The notes beneath the pieces are model-generated. The model was not told the DNA's origin. It did no database searches and was given only the letters and a program-made list of their open reading frames with translations. Source: an uncultured Acidobacteriota bacterium (GTDB lineage Bacteria > Acidobacteriota > Terriglobia > Terriglobales > Acidobacteriaceae). From it: a stretch of 64,000 bases of DNA. The stretch covers positions 1 to 64,000 of the forward strand of contig CAILAC010000008.1 of assembly GCA_903832055.1 (NCBI GenBank). The letters run 5' to 3'. The position numbers and the translations under genes are program-made. Positions 42,569 through 50,928 of this stretch are shown in pieces (within the stretch, counting starts at the first letter, position 1; every line of letters begins with the position of its first letter).

Positions 42569-45500
42569 TCATTGTAGCATTTTCAGGGCTTGGCTTGCGT
42601 TGAGGTTCTGGGGCTGCAGAGCCAGCAGTTGCTGCAATATATCGATGGCCCTGGCCCTGTCTTGCTGTATTGCGTAGAGCCGAGCGAGATTGAGATAGGA
42701 CTGGTCAAAGCTGGGAGCGAGCCGGATAGCGGTCTTGAATTGCGCCTCAGCCTGAGCATAGTCCTGGGAGCGGACGAAGATAACGCCCAGATTGTTCAGA
42801 GCCTCGGGATAATCGGGCCGAAGTTCGACGGCCTTGCGCAGCCAGTCTGCCGCGCCCGACAACTGGCCCTGCTGGGCATACATCATGCCAAGACTGTAGT
42901 TGATTTCCGGATCGTCGGGCTGGAGTTGAATCGCTTGATTCAGGCTCTCCGCGGCCTTGGTGAAGTTTCCCTGCCGCCTGTAAATATTTCCGAGATTCAG
43001 CAATGCGATGGCATAGCCCGGGCGCAATTGGAGCGACTGCTCAAAATTCTGGATTGCCTGGTCTGGATGCCCTTCCTGTGCCGCCATCATGCCCAGGTTA
43101 TTCCAAGCCTCAGGATAGTCGGGACGAAGCTTGAGGGTCTTCTCAAGATATTGGCGCGCCTTCGCGAAGTCGTTTCTACGCAGGCTGAGTGTGCCCAGGT
43201 TGTAAAAGCCCTCGGGATCGTTGGGCTTGGCGGCGACTACCTGCTGGAAAGATTCAGCGGCCTGATCAAAATATCCATGCTGAAAGAGAGCGACGCCGTA
43301 GGTAAAGTCGTTGCGCTGGAATGCGCCCTGGTAAAGAACTCCCCCGAGCGGCAGCGCTTTTTCAAGACGGGCAGTAGTTGTGGCAGGCATCGCCTTTGCA
43401 TCCTCAATCAGGCGGCGCGGATCGATGGACCCCTGATAAACCCTGACGATCTTGCCGCCCTTGTCCAGCAGAAATGAGATGGGAAACGGGAGATCCCGAC
43501 GCCGGTCAAAGAGATAGCGGTAGATGATGTTGTAGATGCCAGCCATTTCCTCAGTCGCGAACAGAACCGGAAAGGCCAGTTTTTCCTGTTCGGCAAAGGA
43601 TGTTGCTGCGGCTCGGTCGCCTGGATCATCCGCGTTAATGGCGATAACGCGCAGACCGGAGATCGAGAGAGCAGTGCGGTGCTGCTGGAAAAGGCGCAAC
43701 TGTTCACAGGCGGTCGAAGACTTGGTTACCCAGAAATTCAGCACGACCGGGCTGCCCTGAAAAGAACTGAGAGCCTGCACATTCCCAGACATATCCGGCA
43801 GTGAGAATTCTGGCGCCTTGAGGGGCTCGATCAGCCAGGTTTCTGCCTTGGCCGGCAGGGGCTCTGCCGACGGCGGAGGAACTGCACGGTCGAAGGCTGA
43901 TGCAGAGAACGCTGTGGCCTCGAATCGGGAAGACCCTTCCTCGATTTGGATGCGGTGACTGGCAGGCAGGTCTTCAAACGTCTGCTTGAGGCCGTTTGGC
44001 CATTGGACGGTGGCGCGAATTTTGCCAACCGGATTACCAAGTCCGAAAAACACTTCCTTAGAGTGCTGGGCGAGGAAACCTGAGCCGGCTTGAAGATACC
44101 GGGTCTGGCGGAGACTGCCTGCTTCGACTGTAATGGCTGCTCCAATTGCATCACGATTGCTCTGATGCCCGCGCAAGCGAAAGGCAATAGAGTCTCCGAT
44201 GCCCTTCATGGAATTGTGCAGAATGCGCAATTGCGGGGAGTTCCGATTTTTGAGGATGACTTCCAGACGGCCATCGTGGTTGAGATCGGCGAGCGCGAAG
44301 GAACGGCTGTCCTGAGGGAAATCTAAACCGACAACGCCGGATACTTCAGAAAATGTGCCGTCACGATTATTGGCAAACATTACGTTGCGTTCGTAGCCAT
44401 TCCACGAAATATCAGAGCGGATGAGTTCGTTGAGAGCACTCCAGCCGTGTTCATAGGCCAGGGACGGCGTCGAGTCTTCGGGGGACTTGGCAACGACCTG
44501 ACGCCAGAAGAAGCTGCCCAGGTCGTTCTGCTCATGAGTCGCCAGATCTGGTGCAGAGATATAGCCGTTGGCGATGTACAGATCGGGGTAACCGTCATGA
44601 TCGAAGTCCCAGAAATCTGAGCACCAGGACCATCGTCCCATTTCGACACCGGAGGGCTGGCATACGTTCTGGAACTTCCCTTCTCCAAGGTTGCGATAGA
44701 GGGCATTACCGCGTGCGTGCTGATGGTAGTAGCCGCGAATGGTTTCGGATGTGTTTTGGTGGAACTGTTTCTGGGCGGAGATTCTTTGGCCGGCGGCGGA
44801 CCACATGTTGGCAACGTAGAAATCTGGTTTGCCGTCGTTGTCATAGTCTGACCAGCTGGCACTCATGCCGGCGCCGGGGTCGCCAATGTGGGCGGCTTGG
44901 GAAACCGCGCTGAAGGTGCCGTTGCCATTGTTGCGATAGAGATTACCGCGGCCGAAGTCGTTGGCAACGGTCAGATCGGGCCAGCCATCGCCGTCAAAGT
45001 CGCCCCAGGCGCAGGCGAAACTGTAGCGATCGTTTTCTGCGCTTAGGCCTGATGCTTCAGTGCGGTCAACGAATCGGCCATTTCCTTCGTTGTGGAGAAG
45101 GAAGTTGGCCGGGCCGTTGCGGGCGTCGTAGTACGGGACCGGGTAGTGATACTGGTCGAGACCTACGTAATAGGAGTATGTGCAGAAGTAGATGTCGAGG
45201 CGGCCGTCACGGTCATAGTCTGCCAGAGCTGCATGGGTAAAGGTGCCTTGAGGCTGCTGGGCGAACTGCAGAGCGTCGCGTTTGATGGCGAAGGTGCCAT
45301 CGCCCTGGTTCCGGAAGAACAAAGGACCGCTGCCACAGACGACGAGCAGATCCTGGAGTCCGCGGTTATCAAAGTCTGCAAAGAGCGCGCATGCTGTACC
45401 GTCGAGCACGCCGAGGCCTGACTTTTCCGTGACGTCTTCGAAAGTGCCGTCGCCTCGATTGCGGTAGAGGCGGTTTGGCAAACCGGCGGGCTGGCAGACG

Positions 45501-46423
45501 TACAGATCGTCGAAGCCGTCGTTATCGAAATCGCCGATGGCGACGCCGTTGTTGCCGTAGACATCGATTCCGCTGGCGCCGTCGAGGACGGTGCGCCAGT
45601 AATCGACCCCGCGCAGAAGCTGGTTGGTGTAGGACTCGGTTGCTCCGAGTGCCTGGGCGGTGACGTCGATGAATCCGGGTCCGCTGGAGCGGCTGATAGT
45701 TTCTGTGCTGACCTGCCAGTCGTGGGCTGTCCAGACTTGCGATGCACTTTGCGTCCAGGCTGTCTGCCAGAATCCGACACGCTCTTCGCGCTGTTCGTCT
45801 GGACCAGATCCTTTGCTGAGGACAAAGTCGTAGCGGATTTCAAGGCTGAGGGAGAGCGGATTTGCAGCTTTCTCCTCGATGCCGGTGATTTGAAGTTCTG
45901 CGGTTTCGATGCGCGAGGCAGGTCCGAGCCAGGCTTTGAAAGCTTTAAGGAATCGGTCGCGGCCTGACGCCGCATCTTGTGAAAACTGCCGGCGGAGGAC
46001 GGTAATTCCCTGGCCAGAGCGGACCGGCGTGTCCTTCTGAACCGAAAATGTGGAGGCCTGAATTGCGGGGTCGAGCGCAGTGGCCATGGGCGCGAGATCG
46101 CCCGGGGAAGATTTCAGGGCTTCGCTCCATTGGCGGAGGATGGCGGAAATCTCGAATGCATATTTTTCGGTGACGTAACTGTCAGTGCCGGGAGCTACGA
46201 GGCGGAGGACGTCGGCGAGGGGGGATTTTGCGGGGTAATGCGGCCTAAGGCGGATGTCGGCAAACGGGAAGGATGGGTTTGCTGAAGCCGGAGAATCCGG
46301 AGAACTGAGTGAAAGTGGCGAGCCAAAGAATGGGGCAGCGCGAAAAGCCAGCGGGGCAAGGCCCATGCCTTTCAGGAGCGCCCTCCGGGAGAGAAGTGAA
46401 GCCGAGTGTTTGCCGCGCGCCAT
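42569..46423 (-). CDS. CRTAC1-redoxin-TPR fusion protein, Tat-exported
   Basis: 1284 residues. A Tat signal ('RRALLKGMGLAPLAF') is followed by an unassigned region (about 50-265) and an FG-GAP propeller (about 290-790; 'GDFDNDGFDDLYVC', 'ADYDRDGRLDIYFC', 'GDFDGDGWPDLTV'). Then come ASPIC/UnbV (about 795-870; 'GHQSNRDAIGAAITVE'), a thioredoxin-fold redoxin (about 905-1045; 'SPVVLNFWVTKSSTACEQL') and about six TPRs to the end. The redoxin has one Cys where TlpA-type proteins have CxxC, so a disulfide oxidoreductase role is doubtful. The frame opens at 46522, but the Tat signal starts at ATG 46423. First gene of its operon. Confidence 0.92.
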   Translation of the reverse strand: MARGKHSASLLSRRALLKGMGLAPLAFRAAPFFGSPLSLSSPDSPASANPSFPFADIRLRPHYPAKSPLADVLRLVAPGTDSYVTEKYAFEISAILRQWSEALKSSPGDLAPMATALDPAIQASTFSVQKDTPVRSGQGITVLRRQFSQDAASGRDRFLKAFKAWLGPASRIETAELQITGIEEKAANPLSLSLEIRYDFVLSKGSGPDEQREERVGFWQTAWTQSASQVWTAHDWQVSTETISRSSGPGFIDVTAQALGATESYTNQLLRGVDYWRTVLDGASGIDVYGNNGVAIGDFDNDGFDDLYVCQPAGLPNRLYRNRGDGTFEDVTEKSGLGVLDGTACALFADFDNRGLQDLLVVCGSGPLFFRNQGDGTFAIKRDALQFAQQPQGTFTHAALADYDRDGRLDIYFCTYSYYVGLDQYHYPVPYYDARNGPANFLLHNEGNGRFVDRTEASGLSAENDRYSFACAWGDFDGDGWPDLTVANDFGRGNLYRNNGNGTFSAVSQAAHIGDPGAGMSASWSDYDNDGKPDFYVANMWSAAGQRISAQKQFHQNTSETIRGYYHQHARGNALYRNLGEGKFQNVCQPSGVEMGRWSWCSDFWDFDHDGYPDLYIANGYISAPDLATHEQNDLGSFFWRQVVAKSPEDSTPSLAYEHGWSALNELIRSDISWNGYERNVMFANNRDGTFSEVSGVVGLDFPQDSRSFALADLNHDGRLEVILKNRNSPQLRILHNSMKGIGDSIAFRLRGHQSNRDAIGAAITVEAGSLRQTRYLQAGSGFLAQHSKEVFFGLGNPVGKIRATVQWPNGLKQTFEDLPASHRIQIEEGSSRFEATAFSASAFDRAVPPPSAEPLPAKAETWLIEPLKAPEFSLPDMSGNVQALSSFQGSPVVLNFWVTKSSTACEQLRLFQQHRTALSISGLRVIAINADDPGDRAAATSFAEQEKLAFPVLFATEEMAGIYNIIYRYLFDRRRDLPFPISFLLDKGGKIVRVYQGSIDPRRLIEDAKAMPATTTARLEKALPLGGVLYQGAFQRNDFTYGVALFQHGYFDQAAESFQQVVAAKPNDPEGFYNLGTLSLRRNDFAKARQYLEKTLKLRPDYPEAWNNLGMMAAQEGHPDQAIQNFEQSLQLRPGYAIALLNLGNIYRRQGNFTKAAESLNQAIQLQPDDPEINYSLGMMYAQQGQLSGAADWLRKAVELRPDYPEALNNLGVIFVRSQDYAQAEAQFKTAIRLAPSFDQSYLNLARLYAIQQDRARAIDILQQLLALQPQNLNASQALKMLQ

Positions 46424-46527
46424 GGTTTCGCTTTCCGGAAGGACGATACTCTGTCCGCAGGATAGCATCTGGGAATTTTGGAGGGGAAATTTGCGGCTCT
46501 CTGATTTGTTCTCAGCGGCCAATGTCG

Positions 46528-46557
46528 ATGGTCAACAAAATGGTCAATTTGACCATT
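46528..46557. promoter_or_regulatory. Palindromic operator with extra half-site (GntR-like TGGTC type)
   Basis: AATGGTCAATTTGACCATT (46539-46557) is a perfect 9-bp inverted repeat around a central T. A third half-site, ATGGTCAA, lies in direct orientation 12 bp away (46528-46535). TGGTC/GACCA half-sites are typical of FadR/HutC-branch GntR regulators, though the 5-nt central spacing here is longer than in FadR or DasR sites. It is 116 nt upstream of the CRTAC1-redoxin gene start and about 260 nt upstream of cutC, so either could be the target. Confidence 0.55.
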
Positions 46558-46560
46558 CCA

Positions 46561-46577
46561 GGGGGGGGGAGGGGGGG
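46561..46577. repeat. Poly-G tract (G9-A-G7)
   Basis: Nine G, one A and seven G follow the palindrome at 46539-46557 directly. It is a homopolymer run of the type prone to slippage or assembly error, between two divergent transcription units. The rest of the spacer to 46816 has no gene. Confidence 0.7.
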
Positions 46578-46816
46578 TATCTCAATCCGTGATTGCAGAT
46601 TGCAATATTTTGGCCTGCATTCAGTTTCGTTCGAGGGAGCATTTTCCGGTATCAACCTGGGCACCGGTGAGACTGGACCGGTTTCATGGGCGGTTACGGG
46701 GGGCGGGTGATTGCAGTGTTCTGTTGGGTTAATGCGAATCTTGTTGCGCTGGAATGATTGTGCGCGTTTTGGTGGTTATTATCGGCAAGAGAGCTGAAAA
46801 GAATATGGGGTGAGCG

Positions 46817-47563
46817 TTGGCGTTTGAGTTGTGCGTTGAGAGTGTGGAGTCGGCGCGTGTAGCTGAGCGGGGTGGTGCTGATCGGGCGGAGCTTTGCAGC
46901 CAGTTGAGAATTGGCGGCGTGACTCCGGCTATGGAGCTGATTCGCGCAACGCTGGGGGCGGTTTCAATTCCAGTGCACGTGCTGGTGAGACCGCGCGGTG
47001 GGGATTTTGTGTATTCAAATGAGGAGTTTGAATTGCTGTGCCGGCAGACGCGGGAAGTGAAGGCTGCAGGTGCGGCCGGCGTGGTGATTGGCGTGCTGCA
47101 CGAGGATGGAAGCGTGGATGTGGAACGGACGCGTGAAGTGGCGAAACTGGCTGCGCCGCTGCGTGTGACGTTTCACCGGGCCTTCGATGAAACGAAGAAT
47201 CAGAAAGAGGCTCTGGAAGATGTGATTCTGACCGGAGCTGATCTGGTGCTGACCTCAGGGGGTGAAGCTGACGTGCTGACGGGTGCCGAGCGGATTGCCG
47301 CGCTTCAGCAGCAGGCGGAGGGTCGGATACGCATCATGGCCGGTGGAGGCCTGACCGTGGAGAATGCTGCGGAGGTGGCCCGGCGGACCCGAATCGCGGA
47401 TTTTCACGGTTCGCTGATTCGAAAGGAGTATCGTTCGCAGATCTGGATGCCCGGCGAGAGGCATTCTGAAAGCGCGGAACGGGCGCCGATGGGACCGGTT
47501 CATCTTGAGGATGTGCAGGAGATGGTTAGCCTGCTGCGGGGCATTGCTGACGAAATCGGCTGA
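46817..47563 (+). CDS. cutC: CutC family protein
   Basis: TIM-barrel protein of 248 residues, with the family's opening 'LCVESVESARVAERGGADRAELCSQL', 'GGVTPAMELI', 'PVHVLVRPRGGDFVYSNEEF' and 'VTFHRAFDETKNQKEALEDV'. It was named for copper tolerance in E. coli, but that role is disputed. In many genomes cutC sits beside amino-sugar genes, as here where a GlmS-isomerase-like gene is next. The start is TTG 46817. The downstream gap is 101 nt, so co-transcription is possible. Confidence 0.93.
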   Translation: MAFELCVESVESARVAERGGADRAELCSQLRIGGVTPAMELIRATLGAVSIPVHVLVRPRGGDFVYSNEEFELLCRQTREVKAAGAAGVVIGVLHEDGSVDVERTREVAKLAAPLRVTFHRAFDETKNQKEALEDVILTGADLVLTSGGEADVLTGAERIAALQQQAEGRIRIMAGGGLTVENAAEVARRTRIADFHGSLIRKEYRSQIWMPGERHSESAERAPMGPVHLEDVQEMVSLLRGIADEIG

Positions 47564-47664
47564 CGCGGGGGGGATTGACGACGAGCCCTGATCCGGATGG
47601 GCTTAGTATGATCGGGAACTGGAATGTGTTTTGAGAGTCAAAGAAAGCTGGAGGCGAATCGGGG

Positions 47665-48783
47665 ATGCGTGAGTTTGTCCATGCCATGTTGAGGGAGATC
47701 CATGAGCAACCGGAGGCGATCCGGCGGACTTTGGATATGTATGTCGAGGGTGGGCGTCTCCATGAGCAACGGTGGTCGGGGCTGGAGGTTTGGTCAAGCG
47801 CGGACGGCGAGGTGCTGATTGCTGCCAGCGGGTCGAGCCGGCATAGCGGACTGTATGCCGAAGTGGTGCTCGAAGACCTGTGCGGGTTGGCGGTAGACGT
47901 GGAATATGCCAGCGAATACAGTTGCCGGGGTAATGAGGAGAGTCGGCGGCCTTCGGTCATAGTCATTTCTCAGTCGGGCGAGACTTCTGACACGCTGGCT
48001 GCTTTGCGCGAGGCACAAGGGCGGGGGCAGCGAACGCTGGCGATTACCAATGTTGCTGATTCCTCGATGGCGCGGGAGGCGACTGCTTCGTTGCCATTGG
48101 GAGCCGGGCGCGAACTCGCAATTCCAGCGACGAAGAGCTTTACCTGCCAGTTGACGGTGCTTTACCTGTTGGCGCTGTATGAGGCAAAGCGGCGGAATTC
48201 CCTAAGCGACGCGGAGATTGAAGCGCGGCTTGAAGAACTGAACCGGTTGCCGGGGCAGATGGAAGCCGAGCTCGCCGCCTGGGAGACGCAGATGGACGAG
48301 TTGGCGAAGAAATATCGACATGCCTCGACGTTTCTGTACCTGGGCCGTGGAGTGCATTACCCGATTGCGCGCGAAGGCGCATTGAAATTGAAGGAAGCCT
48401 CGTATGTGCATGCGGAGGGCTACCCCTCAGGAGAGCTGAAGCATGGCCCGAATGCGCTGGTGAGCGACCGGGTGCCAGTGGTGATTCTGGCGACGGTGGA
48501 CCGCACGCTGGCTGCTTCGCAGGGGCGCTATGAGAAGACGCTGCAGTTGCTGGCGGACCTCAAGGCGCAGGGGGCGACGGTGATTGCAATCGCAAATGCA
48601 GGGGATGCGGAAGTGGCGGGGCTGGTTTCGGACTGCGTCTTTGTGGAGCCGCTCTCGGAGCATCTTTTGCCGATTGCTGAAGTGGTACCGCTGCAGCTTT
48701 TCTCGTACTTCATGGCTCTGGAACATGGGGTGGATGTGGACCGGCCGCGGAACCTGGCGAAAGCAGTAATTGAGGTTGGGTGA
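47665..48783 (+). CDS. GlmS-isomerase-only SIS domain protein
   Basis: 372 residues with two SIS domains and no glutaminase domain. Active-site segments follow GlmS: 'SQSGETSDTLAALREAQG', 'REGALKLKEASYVHAEGYPS', 'GELKHGPNALVS' (catalytic His) and the tail 'DVDRPRNLAKAVIEVG' with the conserved Lys. Without the N-terminal Cys domain it cannot use glutamine. It may be an ammonia-using glucosamine-6-phosphate isomerase/synthase or a NagB-II/AgaS-type deaminase, though the GlmS-like tail argues against the latter. A GGAGG site precedes the ATG. Neighbours are cutC and a sugar porter. Confidence 0.9.
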   Translation: MREFVHAMLREIHEQPEAIRRTLDMYVEGGRLHEQRWSGLEVWSSADGEVLIAASGSSRHSGLYAEVVLEDLCGLAVDVEYASEYSCRGNEESRRPSVIVISQSGETSDTLAALREAQGRGQRTLAITNVADSSMAREATASLPLGAGRELAIPATKSFTCQLTVLYLLALYEAKRRNSLSDAEIEARLEELNRLPGQMEAELAAWETQMDELAKKYRHASTFLYLGRGVHYPIAREGALKLKEASYVHAEGYPSGELKHGPNALVSDRVPVVILATVDRTLAASQGRYEKTLQLLADLKAQGATVIAIANAGDAEVAGLVSDCVFVEPLSEHLLPIAEVVPLQLFSYFMALEHGVDVDRPRNLAKAVIEVG

Positions 48784-48911
48784 CAGAGGTTGAATGAACG
48801 ATCGCAACCGCGGTACAGCGGGCCGGGTAGCCTGATCCGTTGACCTATACTTCTCACACGCTTTAACTTCACTCAAGGCTGGGGATCGATTTTCTCAGTG
48901 GAGGACTCCGC

Positions 48912-50594
48912 ATGACTTCGCGCTCGGCAAACACGGTGGTTTATGGTCGATTTCTGCTGTTCATTGCAGGTCTGGGCGGGCTGTTGTACGGAATTGACGT
49001 TGGTATTATTGCGGCCGCGCTGCTTTATCTGAACAAGACCATTAACCTGTCGATTGAGCAGACGTCGATTCTGGTTGCTGCGGTGCTCGGCGGAGGAATG
49101 GCATCTTCGCTGGTGGCAGGCGTGCTTGCAGATTGGTTTGGCCGCAAGTCGATGATGATCGTCAGCGGATTGATGTTTGTCTCCAGCGTGGGGCTCATCG
49201 TTATTTCGCAGGGATTTGTTCCCCTTTTTCTTGGGCGCCTCTTGCAGGGGATGAGCGGTGGTGTCATTGCCGTGGTGGTGCCGCTTTATCTGGCCGAGTG
49301 CCTCAGTGCTCAGCGTCGCGGACAGGGCACGGCGATCTTCCAGTTCATGCTGACTTTTGGGATTGTGATCGCGGCGTTGACTGGCTTCTTTTACACGCAG
49401 CAAGCCGAGACGGCCATCGCTGCTGCCGCGGGCAATCCTGTGCTGATCAAGCTCGCACAGAACCACGCATGGCGCGGGATGTTTCTCTCCGTTGTCTACC
49501 CCGGGCTGGTCTTTCTGATCGGCTCATTCTTCCTGAGCGAATCGCCGCGCTGGCTGCTGCGTAAGGGCAAGTCAGATCAGGCGATGGCTGCGCTGCGCCG
49601 CGCCGTTTCTGAAGAGGAAGCGCAGATTGAAATACGCGAAATGCAGGCGCTTCTCAACGAGAACAAGACTCAGGCAGCATCCGGGTCGCTGCTGCGGCGC
49701 AAGTACGTGGTGCCCTTCGTGCTGGCCTGCATCATCCTCTCGCTGAATCAGACCACCGGTATCAATTCTGTACTCGGCTACCTCGTGATCATCCTGAAGC
49801 AGGCGGGCATGACCGCGAGCCATGCGACGCAGGGCGATGTCGCAGTCAAGGTGCTGAACTGCCTGATGACGATCGTCGCAGTGGCCCTGGTGGATCGCAA
49901 AGGCCGCAAGTTTCTGCTTAATCTTGGGACCGGCGGCATCGTGGTTGCTTGCCTTTCGGCCGGACTGATTTTTTATCAGGTGGAGTCGCAGAGAAAAGAT
50001 GTCTTGGCTCGGGTACAGAACTCGGTTGTTGGGGATCAGGTAACAATGCCGGTCGATGCTGCCACCTTTGGCGCCGATGCAAGTGATCGTCCGATGGTGC
50101 TCAGCGTCCTCTACTCTGCCGGCTCAGGCGACAAGGTTGCGACGGTGCTGTCGAATGATACTGATCCAACTCTCAAGATCGTGCCGGAAGTCGCAGGAGC
50201 TCACCTCGAACTCAAGAGGGCGCAATATGGGCCAGTACCCACGGAAACGACCGGCTGGCTGATCACCGCATGTCTCATGCTTTTCATCGCCTCCTACTCC
50301 GTCGGTCCTGGAGTCGTCGTCTGGCTGATGCTCTCGGAGTTGATGCCCACACGCATTCGCGCTCTTGGCATGGGCATTGCTCTGCTTTTGAATCAGGGAA
50401 TTTCAACGCTGATTGCCGGCGTCTTCCTGCCAGTAGTCGGCAACTACGGCTACTTTGCCATGTTTTTCTTCTGGGCAGGTTGCACGGTTTTCTATTTTCT
50501 TACCTCGGCTGTGCTGCTGCCTGAGACGAAGGGTAAATCTCTGGAAGAGATTGAGGTTTACTTTGACCAGGGAAGGGCGGGGGCATCCTCGTAG
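48912..50594 (+). CDS. MFS sugar porter with large extra loop
   Basis: 560 residues, twelve-helix major facilitator of the sugar porter family. Signatures include 'GVLADWFGRKSMMIVSG', 'ESPRWLLRKG' and the C-terminal 'PETKGKSLEEIE'. Compared with ordinary members of about 460 residues it carries an insertion of about 80 residues between helices 9 and 10 ('VESQRKDVLARVQNSVVGDQ' to 'LKRAQYGPVPTETTG'), probably periplasmic. GGAGG precedes ATG 48912. The substrate is presumably a sugar or amino sugar given the neighbouring cutC and SIS gene; this is inference. Confidence 0.92.
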   Translation: MTSRSANTVVYGRFLLFIAGLGGLLYGIDVGIIAAALLYLNKTINLSIEQTSILVAAVLGGGMASSLVAGVLADWFGRKSMMIVSGLMFVSSVGLIVISQGFVPLFLGRLLQGMSGGVIAVVVPLYLAECLSAQRRGQGTAIFQFMLTFGIVIAALTGFFYTQQAETAIAAAAGNPVLIKLAQNHAWRGMFLSVVYPGLVFLIGSFFLSESPRWLLRKGKSDQAMAALRRAVSEEEAQIEIREMQALLNENKTQAASGSLLRRKYVVPFVLACIILSLNQTTGINSVLGYLVIILKQAGMTASHATQGDVAVKVLNCLMTIVAVALVDRKGRKFLLNLGTGGIVVACLSAGLIFYQVESQRKDVLARVQNSVVGDQVTMPVDAATFGADASDRPMVLSVLYSAGSGDKVATVLSNDTDPTLKIVPEVAGAHLELKRAQYGPVPTETTGWLITACLMLFIASYSVGPGVVVWLMLSELMPTRIRALGMGIALLLNQGISTLIAGVFLPVVGNYGYFAMFFFWAGCTVFYFLTSAVLLPETKGKSLEEIEVYFDQGRAGASS

Positions 50595-50630
50595 ACGTGC
50601 TGTTGGTCTGTAGATGATGCATTCGTGGGG

Positions 50631-50665
50631 CCGCAGCAGTCGTTGACAAGCGACGACAGCTGCGG
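50631..50665. repeat. Long imperfect hairpin in the MFS-porin spacer
   Basis: CCGCAGC-A-GTCGT pairs with ACGAC-A-GCTGCGG, twelve base pairs broken by one A/A mismatch. It has no T-run, so it is not a clear intrinsic terminator. The surrounding spacer (50595-50928) shows nothing else except the ribosome binding site of the next gene. Confidence 0.55.
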
Positions 50666-50928
50666 GAGGGTCGGCGGAATCGACCGACTCGTGGCTAAAT
50701 CCTAGATTTGATTCAGTACGGAATCGCACAAATTCCCGAAACATACATTCCGTTCCTCAATCGGAAAGTCTTTCCTTCCAAAACAGCCATTCGGTGGATG
50801 TGGCCTTGCGCTGCTCATTTTTGGGCCGATGGGGGACTCGTGCGCCCTGCGGCTGAACCGTGGCGTGGGTAGTGAGTGTGAGTTGTGGTCGAAAGACTGA
50901 GCTGGGTTGGGTTTGGAGGATGTGCAGG

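Noticed and set aside
46309-46710. Frames over the 5' end of the CRTAC1-redoxin gene and the poly-G tract
   Set aside because: They are antisense shadows with no motif or ribosome binding site.
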